The notes beneath the pieces are model-generated. The model was given only the letters and a program-made list of their open reading frames with translations. It made no database searches and was not told the DNA's origin. From NCBI GenBank assembly GCA_945870115.1, contig CAMBRH010000058.1:1-14551 (forward strand): 14,551 nt of DNA, in the 5' to 3' direction. The position numbers were made by a program, and so were the translations under genes. Below are positions 7,501-13,793 of this stretch, piece after piece (the first letter of the stretch is position 1; every line of letters starts with the position of its first letter). This DNA comes from Chitinophaga pinensis. Its GTDB lineage: Bacteria > Bacteroidota > Bacteroidia > Flavobacteriales_D > Crocinitomicaceae.

Positions 7501-8834
7501 GATCTATCAAAAGTTAGACGTTGACCAAAATCTGAAAATTCAACCTTACTATTTTGATAAACAATTCTACCATTTACAAAAGTTGAATGAATTGAATTGG
7601 AAAAAGTCGTTCCATCAAAAGGTGACCAAGCACATTTGCTTAAAATGTTTTCTTTTGTGACTTCATAATTTTTATTTTCCTGCACTAAAACTAAGTCAGC
7701 AAAATATCCTTCTCGAATAAAACCTCTTTCTTTTAGTTTAAAACATTTCGCTGGAGCGTGAGCCATTTTTTCAACTAATTGTTCTAAGGAAATTTTTCCT
7801 TCTTTTGACTTTTCAAGCATCGCAAGTAAAGCGTGCTGAACCAAAGGTCCGCCAGATGGAGCTTTGAAATAAGTGTTGTTTTTTTCTTCCAAGGTATGAG
7901 GCGCGTGATCTGTTGCAATAACATCAATTCGATTATCTAAAACTGCTGACCAAATTGCTTCTCTGTCACTGGCTTTTTTAACTGCTGGATTCCATTTGAT
8001 AAAATTCCCTTTTGTTTTATAATCTTCATCAGAAAACCAAAGATGATGAACACATGCTTCAGCGGTAATTAATTTTTGTTCCAACGGAATAGTATTGTCA
8101 AAAAGTGCTAATTCTTTTTCTGTTGAAATATGCAAAATATGCAAACGAGTTCCGTATTTTTTCGCTAAACGAACAGCCAAAGAGGAAGATAAATAACATG
8201 CTTCTTCATTTCTGATTATTGGGTGCATTTCTACAGGAACATTTTCTCCATATTGTGCTTTTGCAAGAGCAATATTTTTTTGAATTGTCATTTCATCTTC
8301 ACAATGTGTTGCAATCAGCATAGGAGGAACACGTTGGAATAATTGCTCCAAGGTTTGTTCGTTATCAACCAACATATTTCCTGTTGAAGAGCCCATAAAA
8401 ATTTTGATTCCACACACATTTTGATGGTTCGTTTTCAACACTTCATCCATATTGTCATTGGAAGCTCCCATGAAAAATGAATAGTTAGCTGGCGAATTTC
8501 TAGCAGCAATGTCATATTTATCTTGCAGTAATTGTTGTGTCAAGGCATTTGGAACCGTATTAGGCATCTCCATAAATGAAGTAATTCCTCCTGCAACTGC
8601 TGAAATTGATTCTGTTTGAATAGTACCCTTATGTGTTAAACCTGGTTCTCTAAAATGCACTTGATCATCAATACAGCCTGGAATTAAAAGCAAACCTTCA
8701 GCATCAATTTCTAATGCTTTACCATAAACTGAAATTGAAGGAGCTATTTTTTCAATGCGTTCATTTTTAATCAAAATGTCAGAAACAAATCGTTTTCCTT
8801 CGTTGATGATTGTTGCGTTTTTTATTATTATCAT
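7497..8834 (-). CDS. pyrC: Dihydroorotase (class I type)
   Basis: The 445-residue protein is an amidohydrolase that closes N-carbamoyl-L-aspartate to dihydroorotate, the third step of pyrimidine synthesis, in the cytoplasm. Signature segments are CIDDQVHFREPGL (54-66), the carboxylated lysine region GIKIFMGSSTGN (Lys144), ATHCEDE (His177), LHILHIST (His232/235) and DVIATDHAPHTLEEK (Asp309). In the usual first metal motif HxH the first histidine is replaced: the sequence reads Q58-V-H60. All other expected metal ligands are present, and I believe many Bacteroidota dihydroorotases read DDQVHFR, so this is probably an active variant. It is downstream of the glycosyltransferase and overlaps the lipoprotein gene. 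Confidence 0.95.
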   Translation of the reverse strand: MIIIKNATIINEGKRFVSDILIKNERIEKIAPSISVYGKALEIDAEGLLLIPGCIDDQVHFREPGLTHKGTIQTESISAVAGGITSFMEMPNTVPNALTQQLLQDKYDIAARNSPANYSFFMGASNDNMDEVLKTNHQNVCGIKIFMGSSTGNMLVDNEQTLEQLFQRVPPMLIATHCEDEMTIQKNIALAKAQYGENVPVEMHPIIRNEEACYLSSSLAVRLAKKYGTRLHILHISTEKELALFDNTIPLEQKLITAEACVHHLWFSDEDYKTKGNFIKWNPAVKKASDREAIWSAVLDNRIDVIATDHAPHTLEEKNNTYFKAPSGGPLVQHALLAMLEKSKEGKISLEQLVEKMAHAPAKCFKLKERGFIREGYFADLVLVQENKNYEVTKENILSKCAWSPFDGTTFSNSIHSTFVNGRIVYQNSKVEFSDFGQRLTFDRS

Positions 8835-8841
8835 TTTATTA

Positions 8842-8877
8842 GACTTAAGATTTCAAGACTTAAGACATAAGACTTGA
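8842..8877 (+). repeat. Heptad array gacttaa, left arm of an inverted pair
   Basis: Units are gacttaa, gatttcaa (8 bases), gacttaa, gacataa, gacttga. The array lies just upstream of the pyrC start. Its segment 8862-8875 (AAGACATAAGACTT) is the exact reverse complement of 8967-8980. Confidence 0.8.
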
Positions 8878-8964
8878 TTTATGTAGATAAATATTTTTAC
8901 TTTTCAATTATTACTTTACTCAATTTTTATTGGAATGGCAATTGGATTTTTAATTTAAAATGAT

Positions 8965-9001
8965 TTAAGTCTTATGTCTTTTATCCTAAAGTCTTATGTC
9001 T
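8965..9001 (-). repeat. Heptad array ttaagtc, right arm of an inverted pair
   Basis: Plus-strand units are ttaagtc, ttatgtc, ttttatc, ctaaagtc (8 bases), ttatgtc. It mirrors the array at 8842-8877, including a single 8-base unit, and ends 4 bases before the glycosyltransferase stop codon. The 87 bases between the arms hold no gene. Confidence 0.8.
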
Positions 9002-9005
9002 ATTT

Positions 9006-9719
9006 TTAAACGTCCATTTTTCTCATTTTCCAAACTCCATAAAAAGCTTCTTTAAAAATTCCTGAACTCATTTTTGATTCTCCTTTAATTCTATCTGTAA
9101 AAATAATTGGAACTTCTTTGACTTTAAAACCATGTTTTAAAGCGGCGTATTTCATGCAAATTTGAAAAGCATATCCTTTAAAAGTGATGTTATCTAATTT
9201 GATTTTGGACAAAACATCACGGTGATAACATTTAAAGCCAGCTGTTGTGTCTTTGATTCCGATGAGTAAAATTAATCTGACATAAATAGATGCAAAATAG
9301 GACATCAAAATCCTATCCATTGGCCAATTGGTAATTTTTCCACCTTTACAGTATCTGGAACCAATCGTAAAATCAGCTTTTTTATCTTTTATAGGTGCTA
9401 AAAGTCTACTCAAATCGTCTGGATTATGAGAAAAATCACAATCCATTTCAAAAATGTATTCGTAATTTTTAGCCAAAGACCATTTGAAACCGTGAATATA
9501 AGCTGTTCCCAATCCCATTTTACCTTGTCTTTCTTCAATGAATAATGAATGAGGATATTCTAGCATTAATTTTTTAACACATTCAGCTGTTCCATCGGGA
9601 GAATTATCGTCAACAATTAGTACATGAAAATTATCTGGATAAGATAAAACCTGTCGAATCATGCGTTCAACATTTTCAATTTCTTTGTACGTTGGAATAA
9701 TAACGATGCTTTTTGACAC
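9006..9719 (-). CDS. Polyprenol monophosphomannose synthase-like family 2 glycosyltransferase
   Basis: The 237-residue GT-A enzyme resembles the soluble catalytic domain of dolichol-phosphate mannose synthase (DPM1 type). It has VIIPTYKEIENVERM at the start, the nucleotide-binding VDDNSPDGTAE (about 36-46), GLGTAYIHGF (about 70-79), the metal-binding MDCDFSHNPDD (about 92-102) and GSRYCKGG (about 121-128). It should transfer a sugar, probably mannose from GDP-mannose, to a polyprenyl phosphate at the inner membrane face. No C-terminal membrane helices are present, so it would act as a peripheral protein. The start is GTG at 9719; an in-frame TAA lies a few codons upstream and no ATG is available between them. 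It is followed by pyrC and the lipoprotein on the same strand. Confidence 0.9.
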   Translation of the reverse strand: MSKSIVIIPTYKEIENVERMIRQVLSYPDNFHVLIVDDNSPDGTAECVKKLMLEYPHSLFIEERQGKMGLGTAYIHGFKWSLAKNYEYIFEMDCDFSHNPDDLSRLLAPIKDKKADFTIGSRYCKGGKITNWPMDRILMSYFASIYVRLILLIGIKDTTAGFKCYHRDVLSKIKLDNITFKGYAFQICMKYAALKHGFKVKEVPIIFTDRIKGESKMSSGIFKEAFYGVWKMRKMDV

Positions 9720-9805
9720 TTCTAAAACTTATAAATTAATTTGTTTAGAGATTTTTAGATTTTAACAATCCGATGTAAAAATAATTATAAAATCGATTTT
9801 AGAAA

Positions 9806-9943
9806 GCATAAAAGATAAAATTAACCAATATTAACCAAAAAATCTTGGTAGGCATTTTCAATTACATCAAATTCGTAACCTTTTGATGCCAAATAAGCGC
9901 AAGTTTTGGTCTTTTTCTCAAATGCTTTTTTCACTTCACTAAT
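9806..9943. repeat. Left copy of the recX-end direct repeat
   Basis: This matches 10967-11104 at a constant offset of 1,161 bases without gaps. Bases 9806-9850 are identical to 10967-11011 and include two ATTAACCA octamers separated by AT. Similarity stops at about 9943. Confidence 0.9.
9821..9943 (-). pseudogene. recX: Truncated, diverged recX 3' remnant
   Basis: The minus strand encodes 40 residues and a stop aligned with the RecX C-terminus: AYLASKGYEF, then VIENAYQDFLVNIG, identical except for scattered changes (8 of 40 residues, such as Asp for Glu, Thr for Ile and Cys for His). The frame is free of stops up to its left limit, where an in-frame TAA (9946-9944) interrupts it. Divergence from the intact recX at 10982-11461 is largely synonymous or conservative, so this piece evolved as part of a working recX, probably in another lineage, before it was separated. 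There is no start codon and it should be non-functional. Confidence 0.85.
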
Positions 9944-9976
9944 TTATTTTTCTGAGTGTTGTTAAATAAATATTTT

Positions 9977-9984
9977 TATATTTG
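9977..9984 (+). promoter_or_regulatory. -7 promoter element of the inserted gene
   Basis: TATATTTG followed by C matches the Bacteroidota consensus TAnnTTTG exactly, 22 bases before the ATG at 10007. The -33 position is degenerate (TCTG at 9951-9954, 22 bases upstream). It lies between the recX remnant and the gene, so the insert carries its own promoter. Confidence 0.55.
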
Positions 9985-10006
9985 CATAAATTTTAAAACT
10001 TAAATT

Positions 10007-10891
10007 ATGGATCAAAATTTTTTTGATGAATTTACACTTGCGGTGGCGCAAAAAAGTGGTGGCATTTTCGCTGAGCTATATTCGAAACTACTTAATTATT
10101 CACCGCATGACCCAAATGGTTATGATTGGATGGACCTCAGGTTTGGTGCTATCATTGCTAATCGAAGTGATACTAGCTTTTTCCCATTAGTTAATTTCCC
10201 AGGGAAATTCGGAGTCCCAGAATGGATGACGTTTGACGACAGCACTGGGGGCACTCTGGCGATATTGGGTGCAAAAGATGCCTTTAAGGATTATAGAGGA
10301 ATGTCGAAGTATTCAAATCAAGATGATTTTATTGCCAATTCAGGTGAAGTGGAGGCGGCCATTAAAAAAGTTTGGTATCCCAATTCCCCCTGGCGTGTTG
10401 AACACCCTAATGATCCGCAATTTTATGGGGGTGAAACCTCAAAACTATTTTTGTTCTATAACCCTGAATTAAAAATGGCTATTATCTTTCAAATCCTTCA
10501 AGGTTGCAGAAGCAACAGTGGCAATTCAAATTATGATACACCTAAAGCGATAGACTCACGGATCACTTTAGGAATAGGTGAAATTAATTCAGACGTCAAT
10601 CTAATGGGTGTAGATGATGAGAAAGCGACTAGTTTCGCGTATGATTTGAGTGAAGGTAATATGAATGACGAGGCTAAAAAGAATGCCTATTTAAATGGCG
10701 CACTTAAAAATTTCAAGTTTTCTCCCATTATGGCATCCCCGTTTCCGGCTTCACCAGCTGATCCGATTAGCTTTACAGCCGGTCCTGTAAATGGCTTAAC
10801 TTTTAGTGGTACAGCGGCTAACGGAACCGACACTTCAGGTATCTTGCCTTATTACCGTTTAGAGGTAAGTGGCACCTACACAAAAGATTGA
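10007..10891 (+). CDS. Unknown 294-residue protein, probably horizontally acquired
   Basis: I do not recognise this protein. It has no signal peptide, membrane helix or obvious catalytic motif. The N-terminal two thirds are rich in aromatic residues and glycine/proline turns (NYSPHDPNGYDWMDLRFG, WYPNSPWRVEHPNDPQFYGG), suggesting a compact beta-rich fold. A hydrophobic strand follows (MAIIFQILQG, about 159-168). The last 55 residues are proline/threonine/glycine-rich (SPFPASPADPIS, FTAGPVNGLTFSGTAANG), like a linker or a tail. Codon use differs from its neighbours, with more G/C third positions and runs such as 10352-10400 clearly above local GC. It lies alone, convergent to recX, between duplicated recX ends, with its own promoter element and terminator. 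Acquired cargo is the best reading; toxin, effector and phage origin are all possible and none is shown. Confidence 0.75.
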   Translation: MDQNFFDEFTLAVAQKSGGIFAELYSKLLNYSPHDPNGYDWMDLRFGAIIANRSDTSFFPLVNFPGKFGVPEWMTFDDSTGGTLAILGAKDAFKDYRGMSKYSNQDDFIANSGEVEAAIKKVWYPNSPWRVEHPNDPQFYGGETSKLFLFYNPELKMAIIFQILQGCRSNSGNSNYDTPKAIDSRITLGIGEINSDVNLMGVDDEKATSFAYDLSEGNMNDEAKKNAYLNGALKNFKFSPIMASPFPASPADPISFTAGPVNGLTFSGTAANGTDTSGILPYYRLEVSGTYTKD

Positions 10892-10927
10892 AGCAGCAAT
10901 TGATTCATCTTTGATTGTTTATTTCTG

Positions 10928-10958
10928 AAAAACCGGAGGATTTATTCTTCCAGTTTTT
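10928..10958 (+). terminator. Intrinsic terminator after the inserted gene
   Basis: A stem with arms AAAAACCGGAGGA and TCTTCCAGTTTTT (one mismatch, one wobble) and a TTTAT loop, running into a T-tract. It lies 36 bases after the stop. The flanking A-tract means it could also stop transcripts from convergent recX. Confidence 0.75.
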
Positions 10959-10966
10959 TGTAATTT

Positions 10967-11104
10967 GCATAAAAGATAAAATTAACCAATATTAACCAAA
11001 AAATCTTGGTAAGCATTTTCAATTACCTCAAATTCATAGCCTTTTGAAGCCAGATAAGCGTGAATTTTGGTCTTTCTCTCAAAAGCATTTTTTACTTTAT
11101 CCAA
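10967..11104. repeat. Right copy of the recX-end direct repeat
   Basis: This is the partner of 9806-9943. It comprises the 3' end of intact recX and 15 bases beyond its stop. The boundary at 10967 follows the inserted gene's terminator directly. Confidence 0.9.
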
Positions 11105-11461
11105 TTCACGATTTTTTTTCTCAACCAAAGAAAAAGCGGTTTTGAAATAATCTTCTTTTTCAATCGTATTTAACGCTTTTTGAATGGAATAGTTTGAAAT
11201 AAATTTTTGTTTTAAATGCTGTTTTATTTTAACTTTCCCCCATCGTTTGATTCTAAATTTACCTGAAACAAAAGCTTCTGCAAAACGTTCTTCATCCACA
11301 AAGCGATTGGAAATTAAATCTGAAATTAGAGAATCACGTTCTTCCAATAACAATCCATAGGATTGAAGTTTTAAGTTTACTTCATATTGACAACGTTCTT
11401 GGTAAGCACACCAATGTTCAATTTTTAATTTCGCTTCTGAATATGTTAGTTTTTGGGACAA
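10982..11461 (-). CDS. recX: RecX-family regulatory protein
   Basis: The 159-residue protein matches RecX, the small all-helical regulator that binds RecA filaments and limits recombination and SOS activity. Typical features are the N-terminal KLKIEHWCAYQERCQYEV, the repeated three-helix pattern with LISNRFVDEERFAEAFVSGKFRIKRWGKVKIKQHL (in part), and the C-terminal AYLASKGYEFEVIENAYQDF. The length is normal for Flavobacteria. The start is TTG at 11461: an in-frame TAA lies six codons upstream with no ATG or GTG between. A second, truncated copy of its last 40 codons lies at 9821-9943, so the 3' end served as an insertion site while the gene stayed intact. Confidence 0.92.
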   Translation of the reverse strand: MSQKLTYSEAKLKIEHWCAYQERCQYEVNLKLQSYGLLLEERDSLISDLISNRFVDEERFAEAFVSGKFRIKRWGKVKIKQHLKQKFISNYSIQKALNTIEKEDYFKTAFSLVEKKNRELDKVKNAFERKTKIHAYLASKGYEFEVIENAYQDFLVNIG

Positions 11462-11485
11462 AATTTGTACTAGTTTTTAGATTAA

Positions 11486-11493
11486 CAAAAGTA
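11486..11493 (-). promoter_or_regulatory. -7 promoter element of recX
   Basis: The minus strand reads TACTTTTG, an exact TAnnTTTG match, about 24 bases before the TTG start, which supports that start. No clear TTTG was found at -33. Confidence 0.45.
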
Positions 11494-11606
11494 AGTTATT
11501 TTAATTCAATTCCCTGAGATTATTTTTTAAAATTAATTTGGTTTGAAAGTTAATATTCAATAAAATTCGTAACTTTATTTAAAATCCCTTTAAATTAAAA
11601 ATAAAG

Positions 11607-12050
11607 ATGTCATTTATTGAAGTTTATATTCATTTTGTTTGGAGTACTAAAAGTAGAGTTCCGTTTCTTGATTCTCCTGAACTTAGAATAAAAGTTTGGA
11701 ATCATATTCGAGAAAATGCTAAAGAAAAAGGAATATTTGTAGATTTTGTGAATGGATATTCAGATCATTGTCATTGTTTGGTTTCAATTGGTTCAGATCA
11801 AACAATTCAAAAAGTCATGCAAATGATTAAGGGAGAATCTTCTTATTGGATTAACAAAAATAATCTGACAAAAGAAAAATTTCAATGGCAAGATGAATAT
11901 TTTGCTGTTGCTGTTTCAGAATCAGCAATTCAAAATGTGAGAGATTACATTAAAAATCAAGAACAACATCATTCTAAAAAATCATTTCAACAAGAATATG
12001 ATGATTTTATTGAAAAATATAATTTTGATAAAATCAATGATTTTGGCTAA
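11607..12050 (+). CDS. Small IS200/RAYT-like Y1 transposase
   Basis: This 147-residue protein belongs to the Y1 HUH transposase superfamily (IS200/IS605 TnpA and REP-associated RAYT proteins). It starts with YIHFVWSTKSRVPFL, has the metal-binding H-x-H as HCH (His54, Cys55, His56 in SDHCHCLVSI), then IQKVMQMIKGESS. The catalytic helix follows, with Tyr114 and the accompanying Gln118 in RDYIKNQEQHH. These enzymes cut and join single-stranded DNA next to hairpins. The stop codon lies in the loop of one short palindrome and a longer palindrome follows. No matching left-end hairpin is visible in 11462-11606 and there is no TnpB. It may therefore be a stand-alone RAYT rather than a complete mobile IS. 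The gene is intact. Confidence 0.88.
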   Translation: MSFIEVYIHFVWSTKSRVPFLDSPELRIKVWNHIRENAKEKGIFVDFVNGYSDHCHCLVSIGSDQTIQKVMQMIKGESSYWINKNNLTKEKFQWQDEYFAVAVSESAIQNVRDYIKNQEQHHSKKSFQQEYDDFIEKYNFDKINDFG

Positions 12051-12056
12051 AGCCAA
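12043..12056 (+). repeat. Short palindrome TTGGC-TAAA-GCCAA over the transposase stop
   Basis: A 5-bp stem with a TAAA loop; the loop contains the transposase stop codon TAA (12048-12050). It shares the loop sequence with the larger palindrome 15 bases downstream. Confidence 0.5.
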
Positions 12057-12070
12057 CAACTATCCTTGAA

Positions 12071-12102
12071 TATTTGCCTCCTGATAAATCAGGAGGCAAA
12101 TA
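12071..12102. repeat. Long perfect palindrome after the transposase gene
   Basis: Arms TATTTGCCTCCTGA and TCAGGAGGCAAATA form a perfect 14-bp stem with a TAAA loop. The stem is GC-richer than its surroundings and no T-tract follows. This fits a REP-like element or the right end of an IS200-type element better than a standard terminator, although it could also stop transcription. Confidence 0.7.
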
Positions 12103-12194
12103 AATTGTTCAAATTAAATTTTAATATTATATGATTTAAATTTTTCAATTGCTATGTGGTTTCAACCCATTCCAATTGTGAAAATTTTTGATAC

Positions 12195-12222
12195 AAAAAA
12201 AACCCTTTGAAAAATCAAAGGG
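12195..12222 (-). terminator. rng: Rho-independent terminator of the RNase G unit
   Basis: The minus strand reads CCCTTTGA, TTTT loop, TCAAAGGG, then eight T. The TGA at the end of the 5' arm is the rng stop codon, so the hairpin begins inside the coding region. Confidence 0.9.
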
Positions 12223-13762
12223 TAATTTCTTCGTTGTTTTTATTTACGAAAGTATATTCTAATAGGTTATTCGCAGACATCTTTCGTACTGGAATCCATT
12301 TTTTAAATTTAAAGAACCATTTCACTTGTCTGGAAATAATGCCTTTTGTGAAATAAGCTTCTAAATAGGGGTGAACCAATAAAGCAACATCTTTTTCTTT
12401 TCTATCTAACAGTAAGAAATTCAAATTATTTTCAATTTCTTCTGCAAATAAAATGGAAGCATTTATTTCTCCAGTTCCGCCGCAAGTTGGACATTTTTCG
12501 TTTGTAACAATTTCTGTTACTGGCCTAACTCTTTGTCTTGTAATTTCAACTACACCAAATTTTGATGGAGGTAAAATATTGTGTTTTGCACGGTCAGATT
12601 TCATAAATTCTTTTAATTTTTCAAAAAGAATTTTATTGTTTTCTTTATCGTGTAAATCAATGAAATCAATAGCGATGATTCCTCCCATGTCACGCAATTG
12701 CATAACACGAGCAATTTCTTCCGCTGCCTCAACGTTAGTCGCTAAAGCATTACTTTCTTGTCCTTCTGTTCCTTTTCTGTTTCCACTATTTACGTCTACA
12801 ACGTGCATAGCTTCAGTATGTTCGATAATTAAGTATCCACCAGATTGTAGTGGAACTTTTTTCCCGAAAAGGGATTTTATTTGTTTACTAATTCCAAATT
12901 TTTCAAAAATATCTATTTTACCATCGTAAAACTTCACAATTTTTTCCCTTTCAGGAGCAATTCCACTTACGTATTCTCTTACTTCATTTGTAAGCGTACT
13001 GTCATTTATGTGAATATTTGAAAAATCTGCATTCAATAAATCTCTTAAAATCGAAGCTGTTTTATCAATTTCTCCTAAGACTTTTTTGGGTGGTCTTGCT
13101 GTTTTTAGATTATCAAACATGACAGCCCATTTGTCTGTCAAACTAGTTAAATCTTGCTGAATTTGTTCAACTTTTTTATTTTCTGCAACAGTTCTTATAA
13201 TTACACCAAAATTTTTCGGTTTAATTGTTTCCAATAAATTTTTCAAACGATCTCTTTCTTCAGGATCTTTGATTTTTTGAGAAATTGAAATTTTGTCTGA
13301 AAACGGAACTAGTACTAAATATCTTCCTGCAAGAGTTATTTCGGCACAAAGTCTAGGACCTTTACTTGAAATTGGTTCTTTTGCAACTTGAACAAGAATT
13401 TGCTGGGTAGTGGACAAAATATCCTCTATCTTCCCATCTTTAGGAATATCTTTATCTATTTTAAAATACTGCAAATCTGCAACATTTTGTTTTCCCTGAA
13501 GTGATTCTTTGGTAAACTTATTAAGAGAAGAAAATTTCGGACCTAAATCCAAATAGTGTAAAAAGGCATCTTTTTCATAGCCAACATCAACAAAAGCAGC
13601 GTTTAAAGAGGATACAATTTTTCTAACTTTACCTAGATAAATATCACCAACAGCAAACTCAGTATTCCCTTGTTCTTCGTGTAACTCAATAAGCTTTCCA
13701 TCACGTAACAGAGCTAACCAAATTCCATTAGATCTGGAATCTACAATTAGTTCTAAACTCAT
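12215..13762 (-). CDS. rng: Ribonuclease G/E family endoribonuclease
   Basis: From the ATG at 13762 the protein has 515 residues, the usual size for Bacteroidota RNase G. The frame stays open to 13879, but the extra 39 residues are not family-like and cross a hairpin, so the shorter form is chosen. An S1-type RNA-binding domain occupies about 35-130 (VGDIYLGKVRKIVSSLNAAFVDVGY) and contains a Bacteroidota-type insertion near 80-118. The catalytic Mg-binding aspartates are Asp323 (HVVDVNSGNRKG) and Asp366 (IIAIDFIDLHD). The zinc-link that pairs subunits is CPTC at 424-427, followed by GGTGE. There is no RNase E-type C-terminal scaffold. It cleaves AU-rich single-stranded RNA in rRNA maturation and mRNA decay. 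It is downstream of the small basic protein and probably co-transcribed with it. Confidence 0.95.
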   Translation of the reverse strand: MSLELIVDSRSNGIWLALLRDGKLIELHEEQGNTEFAVGDIYLGKVRKIVSSLNAAFVDVGYEKDAFLHYLDLGPKFSSLNKFTKESLQGKQNVADLQYFKIDKDIPKDGKIEDILSTTQQILVQVAKEPISSKGPRLCAEITLAGRYLVLVPFSDKISISQKIKDPEERDRLKNLLETIKPKNFGVIIRTVAENKKVEQIQQDLTSLTDKWAVMFDNLKTARPPKKVLGEIDKTASILRDLLNADFSNIHINDSTLTNEVREYVSGIAPEREKIVKFYDGKIDIFEKFGISKQIKSLFGKKVPLQSGGYLIIEHTEAMHVVDVNSGNRKGTEGQESNALATNVEAAEEIARVMQLRDMGGIIAIDFIDLHDKENNKILFEKLKEFMKSDRAKHNILPPSKFGVVEITRQRVRPVTEIVTNEKCPTCGGTGEINASILFAEEIENNLNFLLLDRKEKDVALLVHPYLEAYFTKGIISRQVKWFFKFKKWIPVRKMSANNLLEYTFVNKNNEEITL

Positions 13763-13793
13763 GAAAGCTAAAATATAAAACGTTAAAAATAAG

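Larger units (their letters stand above)
9806..11104. mobile_element. Candidate single-gene integrated element at the recX 3' end
   Basis: Direct repeats of 138 bp (9806-9943 and 10967-11104) flank 1,023 bp holding one gene with a promoter element and terminator. Both repeats correspond to the last 40 codons of recX plus 15 bases beyond its stop. The first 45 bp of each are identical; the other 93 bp agree at about 80% by hand alignment. Repeat plus insert is 1,161 bp, the size of the circle implied by single-crossover integration. No integrase or transposase lies inside. The structure is seen directly; mobility is inference. Confidence 0.6.

Noticed and set aside
8842..9001. CRISPR array
   Set aside because: Units are 7 bases with no spacers and no cas genes nearby.
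10233..10472. 79-codon frame inside the inserted gene
   Set aside because: It is an out-of-frame shadow of the 294-residue gene, which has better coding character and a promoter element.
11542..11577. TTTG plus TAACTTTA as promoter of the transposase gene
   Set aside because: The spacer is 24 bases and the -7 element lacks its final G; too weak to list as a feature.
12453..12929. 158-codon plus-strand frame inside rng
   Set aside because: It is antisense to the conserved catalytic part of rng, with no family features.
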